Assembly (NCBI GenBank): GCA_030530925.1
Contig: JAUMUA010000009.1
Span: forward strand, 1-36,344
Direction: 5' to 3'
Source of the DNA: Rothia sp. (in: high G+C Gram-positive bacteria)
GTDB taxonomy: Bacteria; Actinomycetota; Actinomycetes; Actinomycetales; Micrococcaceae
DNA length: 36,344 bases
Part shown: in pieces, positions 35,259 to 36,344 of the stretch
Numbering within the stretch: position 1 is the first letter of the stretch
How the letters are laid out: every line of letters starts with the position of its first letter
Position numbers and translations under genes: made by a program
The notes under the pieces: generated by a model
What the model was told of the DNA's origin: nothing
Database searches by the model: none
Seen by the model: only the letters and a program-made list of their open reading frames with translations

Positions 35259-36344
35259 ATGGCTAAAGCTTTGAATCGTTGGCGTGCTTCTGGGCAGAAC
35301 GCCTCTTCATCTTCTGCATCTATGCCGCGTAAGTCGGCTGCTGCGGCGTTTTTGGGTTCCATGTTGGAATACTACGACTTCGTTCTCTACGGTACTGCCT
35401 CGGCGCTCGTCTTCAACGTTTTGTTTTTTCCCCAGGGTAACCCAGTGGTATCAACTATTGCCTCTCTTGCTACTTTCGGTGTGGCGTATGTTGCGCGTCC
35501 AATTGGTGGGCTGGTGATGTCACACATCGGAGATCGTAAGGGGCGAAAGGTTGCTTTGCTGATCACGCTCCTTGTCATGGGTGTTTCGTCTTTCTCTATT
35601 GGTCTTTTGCCTACCTTTCAATCGGCTGGGTATTGGGCCACAGCTCTGTTGGTGATCTTGCGGATTACTCAGGGGTTCTCGGCTGGCGCTGAGGCAGCAG
35701 GGTCTTCAACCCTCACCATGGAGCATTCCCCAGAAGGACGACGCGCGTTCTTTACCAGTTTTACGATGGCAGGTTGTTCTGCGGGTAACGTGTTGGCATC
35801 CTTGGTGTTCTTCCCTTTTCTGTTGCTTCCTGAGGAGCAATTGTTGAATTGGGGATGGAGGGTTCCGTTCTTGATTTCTGCGGTCGTTTTGGTGATCGCT
35901 TACTTGGTACGTAATCATTTGGAAGAAACTCCCATCTTTGAAATGACCCAAGAAACTGGCGAGTTACAAGCTGTGCCTTCAATGGGTGTCTTGCGTTTGC
36001 AGGGCACTGATGTTCTGCGCGTTTTCTTGATAACTTTCTATTCAGTCATTCAATCGATCATGATGGTGTACGCGCTCACCTATGCAACTCAGGTAGCAGA
36101 TTTAGCCAGGTCAACCATGCTTTTGGTGAACGCGTCAGCTATGACTGTTTCGATGTTTGCTATCCCGTTGTGCGCGCTCATTGCAGATCGGGTGGGTCGC
36201 AAGCCTGTGCTCTTGGTGGGCGCATTGGGCTGTAGCGTTACCGTCTTTTACTATTTTCAGGCTATTTCGCACGGTGATTGGGTCTGGATTTTCGTGCTGT
36301 GCATGGTGAACCAGGGGCTGTTTTACTCATGCTGGAACGCAACA
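35259..36344 (+). CDS. MFS metabolite:H+ symporter (shikimate/quinate-type), 3'-truncated
   Basis: The first 362 residues of a transporter that runs off the right edge with the frame open. It belongs to the metabolite:H+ symporter branch of the major facilitator superfamily, which includes ShiA and the proline/betaine porter. Evidence is the opening helix with MLEYYDFVLYGTASALVF, the loop motif GDRKGRK after helix 2, RITQGFSAGAEAAGSSTL in helix 4, WGWRVPFLIS and the mid-protein ADRVGRKP repeat. A polar Ser-rich N-terminus of about 25 residues precedes the first helix. ATG 35259 has GGAG (35250-35253) five bases ahead. Divergence from a QsuD-like dehydrogenase suggests shikimate or quinate as substrate, but other organic acids are possible. 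Confidence 0.85.
   Translation, partial: MAKALNRWRASGQNASSSSASMPRKSAAAAFLGSMLEYYDFVLYGTASALVFNVLFFPQGNPVVSTIASLATFGVAYVARPIGGLVMSHIGDRKGRKVALLITLLVMGVSSFSIGLLPTFQSAGYWATALLVILRITQGFSAGAEAAGSSTLTMEHSPEGRRAFFTSFTMAGCSAGNVLASLVFFPFLLLPEEQLLNWGWRVPFLISAVVLVIAYLVRNHLEETPIFEMTQETGELQAVPSMGVLRLQGTDVLRVFLITFYSVIQSIMMVYALTYATQVADLARSTMLLVNASAMTVSMFAIPLCALIADRVGRKPVLLVGALGCSVTVFYYFQAISHGDWVWIFVLCMVNQGLFYSCWNAT

Overview
The window looks like chromosome from a moderate-GC actinobacterium of the Micrococcaceae, most likely Rothia or a close relative. That assignment is an inference. It rests on the RpoB/RpoC sequence style (short VASSTSN-type RpoB N-terminus, actinobacterial coiled-coil insertion in RpoC), several GTG/TTG starts, and a respiratory nitrate reductase cluster next to its cofactor genes. 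It has not been checked by alignment. No rRNA, tRNA, CRISPR array, insertion sequence or prophage gene was recognised.

Layout. (1) 1-2659: the 3' end of a GH32 sucrose/sucrose-6-phosphate hydrolase, a stand-alone PTS EIIA(Glc)-type protein with a terminator, and a GNAT acetyltransferase. (2) 2656-11933: a molybdenum cofactor island read outward from a ~100-bp divergent promoter region at 6045-6143. Leftward are moaA-moaD-mobA-moeA(1). Rightward are modA-modB-moeA(2)-moaC-mog-moaE-moeB/rhodanese. (3) 12030-20228: narGHJI and narK, the membrane-bound respiratory nitrate reductase and its nitrate/nitrite transporter. (4) 20349-26335: a tandem glycine riboswitch, gcvP, gcvT and the single-chain L-serine ammonia-lyase sdaA. 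(5) 26399-34206: rpoB-rpoC with a promoter-bearing leader and a strong terminator. (6) 34222-36344: a QsuD-like shikimate dehydrogenase divergent from a truncated metabolite:H+ symporter of the shikimate type.

How it works together. Regions 2 and 3 form one functional unit: molybdate uptake (ModA, ModB), cyclic pyranopterin formation (MoaA, MoaC), dithiolene formation (MoaD, MoaE, recharged by MoeB), adenylation and Mo insertion (Mog, MoeA), GMP attachment (MobA) and the enzyme that uses bis-MGD (NarG). The ABC ATPase ModC is missing. Region 4 joins glycine cleavage to serine deamination, one-carbon and pyruvate metabolism; gcvH is not in the window. Region 6 suggests uptake and oxidation of shikimate or quinate.

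No wholly new system was found. The best leads are: MoeB-rhodanese without its zinc cysteines; two divergent MoeA paralogs; a modA-modB spacer with mutually exclusive hairpins; dyad elements before sdaA; a perfect 14-bp palindrome against the rpoB ribosome binding site; and facing TATAAT boxes between aroE and the symporter.
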